From Boswellia sacra (Eukaryota; Streptophyta; Magnoliopsida; Sapindales; Burseraceae): a stretch of DNA of 64,000 nucleotides. A program made the position numbers and the translations under genes. Within the stretch, counting starts at the first letter, position 1. Each line of letters starts with the position of its first letter. This document shows positions 50,301 to 59,746 of the stretch, piece by piece. The stretch spans positions 2,046,001-2,110,000 of the forward strand of contig SNVD02006942.1 of NCBI GenBank assembly GCA_013180625.2, written 5' to 3'. The notes beneath the pieces were generated by a model. That model ran no database searches, was not told the DNA's origin, and was given only the letters and a program-made list of their open reading frames with translations.

Positions 50301-51608
50301 ATTGATGAAAGGAGAGTGGGTTAAAGGTTTGCTACCACAAAGCAGTATTAGGGCAGAATATACAGTGCAAAGGATTCGAGGTACTACGAGTTATTTTTTA
50401 CCATATACTAATTACCTACTGTATCTTGCATAAAGTGCTCTAAAATTGAATTCATGTCAATCATTTGTTGCAATATAACTTTAGCCTTGAGTTACCTGCT
50501 TGTGCTTTTGATACTTTATAGAGCTAGCTGAAGGAACCTGCTTGAAGAACTATGAGTATCTTGGAAGTGGGGAGGTCTATGATAAAAAAAATAAGAAGTG
50601 GACTCTCGAGCTTCCAACCGACTCCCACTTGCTCCTGTACCTGTTTTGTGCCTTCCTAGAGCACCCAAAGTGGATGCTACATGTGGATCCTACCTCTTAT
50701 GCTGGAGCACAGTCTAGCAAGAATCCCTTATTCTTGGGAGGTCTGCCACCAAAAGAAAGGTTTCCTGAGAAGTACATTGCTGTTATATCTGGTGTTCCTT
50801 CCACTCTTCACCCAGGAGCTTGTGTGCTGGTTGTTGGAAGGCAAAGCCCACCAATTTTTGCCTTGTACTGGGATAAGAAGCTGCAGTTTTCTCTTCAGGT
50901 GTGTACTTTATGGGATATGTTTATATCTGGGGGCAATGGATGACAAGTTTTAGGAAGGACAAGAGTTGCATTAAAATAGAATCTAAAATTAATAGGTAAA
51001 TAATTAAAAATGAGAGAGAGTTAATTGATCTTCATGTGAATAAATATTTCTGTGACAATATCATCTAATCAATAATGAGGAAGGCAGTAATCCTGAAATG
51101 TGTGCGCGCGCACACACACCATGACAACTGAAATGAATGAATATTGCAGAATTAAGCAGAAATTGACTTCATTAATAGGGTATGTTCTTGCATGTCACCT
51201 AACACACACACACACCACACACACCATGACAACTGAAATGAATGAATATTGCAGAATTATGCAGAAATTGACTTTATTAATAGGGTATGTTCTTGCATGT
51301 CACCTATTAGAGCAAAGTAGGTGGATTTCAGAACTAGAAAGACTTAACCTTGTCTTTCCATAATGTATATTTGTGTTTGCATATATGATAGTATATTTGT
51401 CAGTGATTCGTATGGTCCGTGGACATGATAAATAAATAAATAATGACAATTTTGATCCTACTTTCAGGGAAGGACAGCACTTTGGGATTCTATCTTGCTT
51501 TTGTGTCACAGGATTAAGGTTGGATATGGAGGCGTAGTTCGGGGCATGCATCTTGGTTCTTCAGCCTTGAGCATCCTCCCAGTTCTTGATTCAGAAAGTG
51601 AAGACTGA
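47383..51608 (+). CDS. TMEM209-like / cytochrome b561-related protein (663 aa, 6 exons)
   Basis: Membrane protein of the TMEM209 family, annotated in plants as cytochrome b561-related. Animal TMEM209 is a nuclear-envelope protein; the plant role is little known. Exons are 47383-47593, 48579-49456, 49871-50069, 50195-50380, 50522-50898 and 51468-51608, in frame to TGA. Two membrane segments lie near residues 47-67 (LVCIFSLSSVSAFAFLSII) and 79-98 (MVIFLVFLGSVSALLKVISL). A long Ser/Pro/Thr-rich linker follows (about 120-310), then the conserved C-terminal domain (EAFEHLGIYPQIEQWRDRLR, HPKWMLHVDPTSYA, YGGVVRGMHLGSSALSILPV). I chose the first of two adjacent ATGs (47383, 47386). An in-frame TTG just upstream is not used as a start. 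The first intron is 985 bp. The family call rests on remembered motifs. Confidence 0.9.
51111..51305. repeat. Tandem duplication, 2 x 105 bp, with CA microsatellites, in intron 5
   Basis: CCATGACAACTGAAATGAAT at 51119 recurs at 51224. Both copies run through ATTGCAGAATTA, GCAGAAATTGACTT and TATGTTCTTGCATGTCACCT with two or three changes. A CA run precedes each copy, suggesting slippage or unequal exchange at the microsatellite. Confidence 0.92.
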
Positions 51609-52688
51609 GTTGTTTTTCAGCATGGCACATTTATGCAGTTTTGCTCTTTATGTCCTGCTTATTTCAGGCATCCCCACCGGCTACTCACCTACTAATTCAT
51701 GCTAATCTTTTCAGACTGGCTGCATATAACTAATCTGGACCACTTGAAACTTTTTTTTAAGAGGATTGTTCAAAATTGTTCTTGGTATTGTGTGCTTATA
51801 ACGATGAAAGTGCACTTCCAGTCCGAGATATTATTGTTAGGGGTTGCTTGGGAATTGTATTCGAATGAAGACTAAACGATTTAGATGGAAGATTATCGAG
51901 GATATAGAATTATTCCAAGTTCTGTCGGCATTGTACTTCTTTGGGAGACTTCTATGCTCAACTGAGTCAATAGCGATGCCTTTGCAGTACACGAGGAATT
52001 ATTATTATTTGTTTAACAATTAAAGTTTGTTTTTATAATAATAATATTATATTTAGATGACGATTACTTTCATATATATTAACACTTTTTAAATATAAAT
52101 ATTTGTTAAGACTTAATATATATTACTTAATAATAATAGTACGGTTATTTACTTTTATAATAAAAAAATGATGAAAGAATATTTTATTTTTAATATGATA
52201 TTTTTATTTTTATAATAAAAATAAAAAATATTTATATTATATTTATTAAAAAAATTAAAAAAATGAATACAATTAGAGGTTCTTAATAAAATTTAAACAC
52301 ATTCTAAAAAATTTTCATTGCATAAACCCTTTTTTGATAAAAGGACTCAAATATTTTTTGAAATTCAATTTATTCCTAAATTTTTTATTTCACTCTTTCC
52401 TTTACTTACTTTTTCTTATTTTCATAATCGTATCCTATTTTTATAACTGTTTATTGTTGTTTAACTTTCAATATTTCTTGACATCGTCGAAAATGTAGTT
52501 CAAAACGCAGCAAGATGAACGAGAAACTTATCCTGTGTTTAGAAATTTGTGGTAGATTTTAGAAATTTTAAATTTAAGAATTTGAATTTGGGTTTGTATT
52601 TTGTATTTTTTCTGTGTTTATGGGGTTAAATGAAATATTGTCTGGTTGATTTTTTGATTTGATGTGTGTAAAAATGGTGAAAATCGAT

Positions 52689-53021
52689 ACGTTTTATCGT
52701 AATGAAGAAGATCCTCGACGTGTCGAATCCTGTCGGATACTTCAACTGACACTCGATATCATCGTCGATGTTCACTCGACACTAGACATAACGTGTCAAA
52801 TCTTATCGGATGCACGGACCGACATTTGATATAACATGTCGAGTCTTATCGAAGGCACAGACCGACACTCGATATAATATGTCAAGTCTTGTCATATGCA
52901 CAGATCGATACTCGACATCGATACGTTATATCTAATGTCGAGTGAATACCTATGATGATGTCAAATTAAAATATCCGATATAACTCGACATATCGAATGT
53001 CCTCTTCATCACGACGAAACG
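52689..53021. repeat. Fold-back: 95-bp imperfect inverted arms around a 43-bp minisatellite
   Basis: Left arm 52689-52783 (ACGTTTTATCGTAATGAAGA, later TCGGATAC, GTTCACTCGACA) pairs with right arm 52928-53021 (TGTCGAGTGAAT, ATCCGATA, TCTTCATCACGACGAAACG). The loop is a minisatellite of exact 43-bp period (copies start 52777, 52820, 52863, then a partial at 52906), with unit core CGACACTxGAxATAAxxTGT. CG dinucleotides are conspicuously dense compared with the flanks. It has no coding frame, since 43 is not a multiple of three, and no clear target duplication. Confidence 0.85.
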
Positions 53022-53189
53022 CGCCTTTTTTTTAGTTTGAGTTTCAAATAACATTTTAGTCATTTTTTTAAAAAAATATCTATAATAAATTTTTTTTAAA
53101 TATATCTAAATTTATTTAAAACCCCTAATTTTATCTATTTTTTTAATTTTACCTTAAAAAAATAAATACCTAATAAATATAACCCCTTT

Positions 53190-53945
53190 TTTTTTTCAAA
53201 ATCTGGAAATTCTCACACAAAGCTTTGCCTCTCTCCGCCTGTGAAACATCTTTCACCGCCATAGCTCCTCCATACACAGTCATCTTTTTGGCCTGATCTC
53301 ACTCACCATCACCGAAATCTTCAACTACCAGAGTTTCTTCACCACCGATCTGATCCTTTCTGTTCACAACCACCAATCCATCATTTTTGATCTGTTCCAT
53401 CCCTCCACCGATCATCACTTCCTCTGTTTTCCTTTTTTTTTTCCAGCCATTTCTTCACTAGAAAACCGATCTGCTAGATTTCGATCACCTCTTCTCCTCT
53501 AATTCTTTTCCTTTCCTCACCGATCTCCATTAATCTCATCGCTATCATCAATTGCCATTTCCGGCCAACCAGTAACCAATCTCTGATCCGTCATAGCTTC
53601 ACAAGATCGCTACCAACTACCAACGACATTGCCTCCTCCAGATTTTAATTATTAGTAGGTTACCACTAGTTAGCCATGGCAACTCTGTCTCTCTCCACGA
53701 TGGAGGCAGGCTCATGGGTGGAACTTTCCAAACTCTTTGCTCCCTCTGACTCTTCCATTCGCATATGTAGCTCATGGTCTGTCACTTCGCTCCTTTGTGA
53801 AGACATGGTTTCCGGCCAATTTGTCATCGGCGATGAGGGAGCTGGAGGCGGAGCAGTACAAGTTGACGATGGGCAAGGACGATGGCTTGACAGATGGAGA
53901 TGAAGTGGCAGCTAGGGCCACGTTTAACAAATCAGATTTGTTTTC
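53190..53945 (+). other. C/T-rich, GC-elevated island with unassigned ORFs
   Basis: Bases 53190-53650 resemble a pyrimidine-rich leader and end at an ATG (53676) opening a 75-codon frame. A second overlapping frame (53737-53949) reads MRELEAEQYKLTMGKDDGLT near its end. Neither shows a domain I know, and AT-rich DNA returns abruptly on both sides. It may be a captured gene fragment in a transposon or a small lineage-specific gene. I assign no function. Confidence 0.25.
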
Positions 53946-54417
53946 ATAATATATAGAGGGGTATTAGTGGCATTTTGTACCTTTAAATCAAATGTTTTAA
54001 GTGAAAAAAAAAGATAATTTTTTATTTTTTTAATTTATATAAATATGATTGAAAATAAATAATTAAATGTTGAAATAAATAATAATAATTTTTTAAATCG
54101 CTTAATCTTATTCAGATTCGGAGTTAAAATAAACAGTTATTTATAAAATTTTACATATAAATTAATATAAAATTACTTATTTACTATACATTTTATTTTT
54201 TAATAAGTTAAATTTTATATAAATACTCTTTCAATTATTTTATAACATTTTAAGTTACATACAAAGTTTGTAAACGTATTATTATTCTTTCTATCCTTGC
54301 CTGATGAGGAAGAATTCTCCACATTATTTATAAGACGAGATTTTCAAAATTCTCGGCGTCGTTCAATCTTTGGAAATTTGATTGAACTTTGAGAACGTAA
54401 ACAAACATAACAACAGG

Positions 54418-54490
54418 GCCCGTCTAGCTCAGTCGGTAGAGCGCAAGGCTCTTAACCTTGTGGTCGTGGGTTCGAGCCCCACGGTGGGCG
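54418..54490 (+). tRNA. tRNA-Lys (anticodon CTT)
   Basis: A 73-nt cloverleaf. Acceptor strand GCCCGTC pairs with GGTGGGC (with wobbles), with discriminator G. The D arm is AGCTCAGTCGGTAGAGC. The anticodon loop CTCTTAA carries CTT. The T arm is GTGGGTTCGAGCCCCAC. A box (TAGCTCAGTCGG) and B box (GGTTCGAGCCC) promoters are intact, no intron is present, CAA-type motifs lie just upstream (AAACATAACAACAG), and a run of seven T at 54497-54503 provides the pol III stop. Confidence 0.97.
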
Positions 54491-54496
54491 ACGCAA

Positions 54497-54503
54497 TTTT
54501 TTT
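54497..54503 (+). terminator. RNA polymerase III T-run terminator of tRNA-Lys
   Basis: Seven consecutive T begin six bases after the tRNA discriminator base, the standard pol III stop. Confidence 0.85.
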
Positions 54504-54672
54504 AACCCCTGGAGCGCCCTTAAAAGTCTTTTGGATTTTCACAGTTAATGGCATTTTCGTCAGCTCGACATCTAAATGAGTTAGATTCCAAAAGTCATAG
54601 CTTTTGAGTTGTGCATTGAGCTGTAAGCACGGTTAGTGCTGGTGCAGTATCTTGGTTTGGGTTTAAGCAAAG

Positions 54673-57353
54673 ATGAAGAACGGTGAGGGAAGACGATTGA
54701 ATAGAGAAGCAGAAGAAGAAGATGAGGAGGAGGAGGACATGAATGGAGGCCTTGAAGCGTGGGAAAGAAGTTATGCTGACGACAGATCGTGGGAAGCTCT
54801 GCAAGAGGACGAGTCGGGGCTGCTTCGACCCATTGACAACTCTGCCATTTACCATGCCCAGTATCGCCGCCGCCTCCGTGCCCGTTCTCTTTCTACTTCT
54901 GCCTCTCGAATCCAAAAGGGTCTCATTCGATACCTCTACATCGTCATCGATCGCTCTCGGGTGTGCTTTATAGTTTTTAAAGATTATCATTCAAAAGCTT
55001 TGATGTCAAAACATGTTTTTTAGTGATAAATTTGATTTTGAATTGCTTCCAAGCTTAACGGGTATCTTTATTTTCTCGTACTTTCTGAGTTGGACATTGC
55101 TCAACGTTTTAGAAGAGAACATGGTTAGTTGGGGCCCAAGAAAGTTAGGATTTTTATAGAAAGTTAGGATTGGAAAGTGAGTACATTTTTTTTTTAATTT
55201 CTTTGTGTGGATTGCTGATTATTTGTTTCTGTTAACGTATTTAGGCAGCTGCAGAGATGGATTTTCGACCGAGCCGAATGGCTATAGTTGCAAAACATGT
55301 TGAGGCTTTTGTTAGAGAGTTTTTTGACCAGAATCCTCTCAGCCAAATTGGTTTGGTGGTTATAAAGGATGGAGTTGCTCATTGCTTGACTGATCTTGGT
55401 GGGAGCCCTGAGGCTCATATTAAAGCTTTGATGGGTAAGTTGGAAGCCTCAGGTGATTCCTCCCTACAAAATGCCTTAGATCTTGTACATGGACTTCTCA
55501 ATCAAATTCCATCTTATGGTCATCGTGAAGTTTTGATCTTATATTCAGCTCTTAGTACTTGTGATCCGGGGGATATATTGGAGACCATTAAGAAATGCAA
55601 GAAATCTAAAATAAGGTGTTCAGTTATTGGTCTTTCTGCTGAGATGTACATATGCAAACATCTCTGCCAAGAAACTGGTGGATCGTACTCTGTCGCCTTG
55701 GATGAGGTGAGTTTATCTTAGCTAATTGGTGTTTAGAGACCAAGAAAAGTTGAAATGGTTTTAAGTTTAACTCCAAGTAATTGGAGCGTAGACTCTGTCA
55801 ACTACATGAAATTACCATCGTCAATGTCACTCAAATCATAGATAAGGAGAATAATGATTCATCTTTATACTTCTGATTTACTGGAATTCTACAACTTAAA
55901 CTTGTATTAACACTTCTTACTTGTATACAGAAATGATAGGTTTGCCTTGAATATATTTTAATTCTCCCAAGTCTTCTGATTGTGCAGTCCCACTTTAAGG
56001 AGTTGATACTAGAACATGCACCCCCACCTCCAGCAATAGCAGAATATGCGATTGCCAATTTGATCAAGATGGGTTTCCCACAGAGAGCAGCAGAAGGCTC
56101 TCTGGCAATCTGCTCATGTCATAAAGAAGCTAAGATTGGTGTGGGGTACACTTGTCCAAGATGCAAAGCACGCGTTTGTGAGCTACCCACTGAATGTTGT
56201 ATTTGTGGACTGCAACTTGTTTCTTCACCTCATTTGGCAAGATCATATCATCATCTCTTTCCAATTGCACCGTTTGATGAGGTGCCTTCATCAAATGATC
56301 TACGTGACAGATCACAAAGAACTTGTTTTGGCTGTCAACAGACTCTTCTGGGTCCTGGTAAGTAGTTATATGGGAGAAGAAACATAAACGTTTTGCATTT
56401 GCTAACAAATTAACCATATCAGCTGTTGTTCCTTTTTATTCTTTTTGAACATTGAGAAGTCATCATCCTTACCATTGCCTACCTGATGCTTAACGAAGGC
56501 TGATTGACAATCTGAGTTTTGCCATCTAACTAAACCACTTATTTGTCTCTCTCCTCTTGCTTAACTTCTTGTTAGGTCAAGAATTAGGGGGGAAAAAAAT
56601 CTTCTGACTTCCTTGATAGGCTACCAGGTTAAATTATCTAGAGAAAATTTTCCTATTAATTCATGCGTCGAAGAGATGGGATGGGAGTTAGCTAGGTTAT
56701 AGGTCCAAGTCTTACGAAGCAAAACAGACAAACAGAGTTTTAAAGTAACCATCTATGAGAATTAGATCTTTGACATGATGGAAGGTCTAGTCAGTGTGAC
56801 ATATAGTTGCCGGTAGTTTCAGTTCTTGATGAAATATTTGTTTATCTCCAATGTTAAGGGATTTGCGAAAAAGCTTTTCTGCTAGGAATAGTAATTGCAT
56901 ACTTGATGTTTATCTGTTTTGCTTGTAAATGAAAAGCTTTTTTGAATATTTGTTGTTTGATTATTGCTGTGTTCTCAACTCCCGATGACTATGTTCGTTT
57001 ACCTGCGACGGGGCTTTAGCTTCTTCCGAGTCCTAGTTGCTTCCTCCCTTCCTCCCCTCCTTTTGGGTAAAATGAGTAAAAGAAATGGAGAGAATAAAGA
57101 AATCTGCACCTTTCTTAGTCATTTTCTTTCCATTGTTTTTAGGAGAAAACCCATCTCCTGTGATGCACTCTCATCTTGTTTTCTTACCGTGTGGTTTTCT
57201 GCAGGAAACAAACCTGGCCTTTGTACTGCTTGCCAAAAATGCAAAAAATACTTCTGCCTTGAGTGTGATATTTATATTCATGAAAGCTTACATAACTGTC
57301 CAGGTTGTGAGAGCCTTAGGGACTTGAATCCTGTTCCTCACAGTGAAGACTGA
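54673..57353 (+). CDS. GTF2H2: TFIIH subunit p44 / GTF2H2 (422 aa, 4 exons)
   Basis: Nuclear core subunit of TFIIH that activates the XPD helicase in transcription initiation and nucleotide excision repair (Ssl1 in yeast). Exons are 54673-54960, 55245-55706, 55988-56357 and 57205-57353, in frame to TGA. After an acidic N-terminus comes the VWA-like Ssl1 domain (about 80-270): LIRYLYIVIDRSRAAAEMDF with the family D-x-S motif, MAIVAKHVEAFVREFFDQNP, QIGLVVIKDG, SYGHREVLILYSAL and CSVIGLSAEMYICK. A zinc region follows (CSCHKE, YTCPRCKARVCELPTECCIC), then the C-terminal RING-like C4C4 module (TCFGCQQ, GLCTACQKCKKYFCLECDIY, HNCPGC). Length matches the Arabidopsis protein within a residue or two. 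The start codon lies only 183 bp after the tRNA gene, so the two share a compact upstream region. Confidence 0.97.
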
Positions 57354-59746
57354 CAAAATTGTGTTTCATTGGATTCTTATGGTTTATTGGTATCGTTCCA
57401 GAATTTTGTTCCGCCAAATTAACCTCCAACTCAACTCAGAAATATTCATGCTACTGGAGTAGTAGTCTGAAACATGAAGATTAGCATCAGCCTAGTCTGC
57501 TGGTATAGCAATAGCCTGCGGAGAGAAGATAATTACCGTTTGTTACAATGAGTTCTATTATTTAAAATGGACTAGGACTACTACAATGATTGTGGTTCCA
57601 GGCGTCTTGACTGAACTGCAAGAAAAGATAATTTTTTAGTCAGGAAATCTTGGCCTTCTACAAATGAGCAGGCGATATGCATGTTTTGTTCCATGAAGCT
57701 TGGCATATTGAATTTTTGTCATATTTTTTCTCTTAACGTGTTCATGAACACTCGAGGAATTTGAGGAATTCTAAACTTAAATAACCAGTTCTTTCCAGGA
57801 GTTTATAGCTTACTGCATGTTCGGGTCCACAATCGTTCCCGCCGATCTCGTTCTCTCTCTTTGTAAAACGTAAAATACTTGATCTTTGTTGGAGGGATTA
57901 ACTATTAACGCAGAAGGCGCAATTTCTTGTGCTCATACCTTCATTACTAAAAGAGCCGCAGAGCAAAAGTTTATCTATTCTAAAGCGAAGAGTTTTAACC
58001 ATTCTGAAGTGAAAAGAGAGATTTCCGATTGCTTTCATTTCATATAGCTCTCGCCTGGAATTTTTTGAAAAAAAAAAAAAAGAGTTCATTTTGCAATGCC
58101 AATGGGGAGGGATCATATGCGCTCAAACAGGGTAGAAGTGACGGAACAACTCTTGCTAGTTGTAACGGAACCCGCAAGGAAAACTAGACTTTGCAATGAG
58201 AAACGATCACCAATATTAGACATCAACATTCCAAATAGTTTTTCTCGAGTTCTTTATAATCACGAAGTAAATTACCTAAACCTTATATAGTTTTTATAAA
58301 CTTTACTACTTAATTTTATCCCAAGTTATGTTCGCAATTCTCATTTCAAATTGTGTAATCCTACATAATCTTAAGTGGTGTAAACTTCGTGACTGACTTG
58401 TCAAATGAATTATGCAGTGATATCACTATAATTAACATCACATCATTGAATGCATGATTCATGATAGCATAAATTACTCAATAAAAAAATGTGACAATGG
58501 AGCTCGATTTTAACCTCTTGAGAATTCCAGAGGCCTATTGTTGCTTCAATCCTATGTTTTCCTTTCAGAGATTATTCAAGGATTTCATTTCCATTCCTCC
58601 TTCCCGGAGGTTGATGATAACAGAATATTCTAAAAATATTACTAAACCTGCCGTAGGTATATACCAAGAATAACACACTCCCCACAAGGTGGAGACCTCG
58701 ACAACGTCCAAAATCACAAGGCACAAGGGACACGGAACAACTGAAACAAAATAAAAACATCTGAGGCTACTTATCATGCGCCTATCATCGTCAATACAAA
58801 ATACGAAGCAAAGTTCGAGCTGAATACTTTGTGCCAGGAGATCGTCATCTTCAACTGTTCAACTATAGAGAGAGAGAGAGTATAAATATGTCATTACCCA
58901 CTGGTACCATTCAAGAAAGTTTACCTGCTACACTTCAAATTCATAAGCACTTTTGTGAAAATTTTGCCGAGTATCCTTGCGAGACTTCTTTTTGGTGGCC
59001 GCAGTGACACCACCTACCAAGTGTTGCCCAGCCACTCGCCTCTACCAATGACTTCTTGACTCACAATATAAATTCAGCAATCAAACCCTGGTGGTAACAG
59101 ACACCAGAAGCCAAATGGTAACTGACTGACAAATATAAATTCAGCAATCAAACCCTGGTGGTAACAGACACCAGAAGCCAAATGGTAACACAAAAGACAC
59201 ATTCTACGAAAATTTATTTCTTTATAAATAATTGAATCTGAGTGAACATTTACAGGCTATTCGATCTCGTTATAAAACAGAGACAAAACAGACACTTGTG
59301 TTACCTAGGCTCGGGGTGACCCCTACAACATCCGAAGGTTTAAACCAAAGGATTAATTCAACTTTCTCATTAAATGACTATCTCTTATGTACAATTCACC
59401 AGCAATGAACCTGCAGCTCTGATAACTTAAGGGAATGTGCTTTTAAAACAATGAGTATCAGAAATAGAACTTGAAAGTCAGTAAGGATACAATAGGCCTA
59501 TAACTCTCCATTAAAGAAAAGAAAAATTCTGCAGGTGCTGGCACAATTTTTTAAGAGAAAAATTTTCTGGCAAACTTTTTCTTCTGTGTATATCTCTCGC
59601 ACTGCATTGAGCCTCTTACAAGGACCAAAACATTTGTCAACTAGCTTAACGGGCTGAGCAACAAACCTCTCAATGAGAGACCTTCTACCCCCAAAAGGGT
59701 TCAAACACGAGCACTAGTAATTTGTGCATATAAGGTCCAAAATTTT
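57354..59746. other. Convergent 3' region between GTF2H2 and SIZ1
   Basis: Holds the two 3' UTRs. Contains a 67-bp tandem duplication (59058-59190) but no gene I can support. Short open frames at 58.1-58.8 and 59.5-59.7 kb have no family features. Confidence 0.6.
59058..59190. repeat. Tandem duplication, 2 x 67 bp
   Basis: AATATAAATTCAGCAATCAA starts at 59065 and 59132. Both copies continue through CCCTGGTGGTAACAGACACC and AGAAGCCAAATGGTAAC without visible differences apart from a base or two at the junction. Confidence 0.93.

Larger units (their letters stand above)
51609..54417. other. Intergenic region between the TMEM209-like gene and tRNA-Lys
   Basis: It begins with the TMEM209-like 3' UTR. 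It holds a CpG-rich fold-back with a 43-bp minisatellite (52689-53021) and a C/T-rich island (53190-53945) whose ORFs I cannot assign. The rest is AT-rich and featureless. Confidence 0.6.

Noticed and set aside
52777..52925. CRISPR-like regular repeats
   Set aside because: The 43-bp units are directly contiguous without spacers and the genome is a plant; it is a minisatellite.
54595..54990. 131-codon minus-strand frame
   Set aside because: It is antisense to exon 1 of GTF2H2, which is firmly supported by protein motifs and splicing.
56964..57204. Upstream extension of the last GTF2H2 exon frame
   Set aside because: The frame is open but the acceptor TCTGCAG at 57204 gives the conserved GPGNKPGLC joint; the upstream part is intron.
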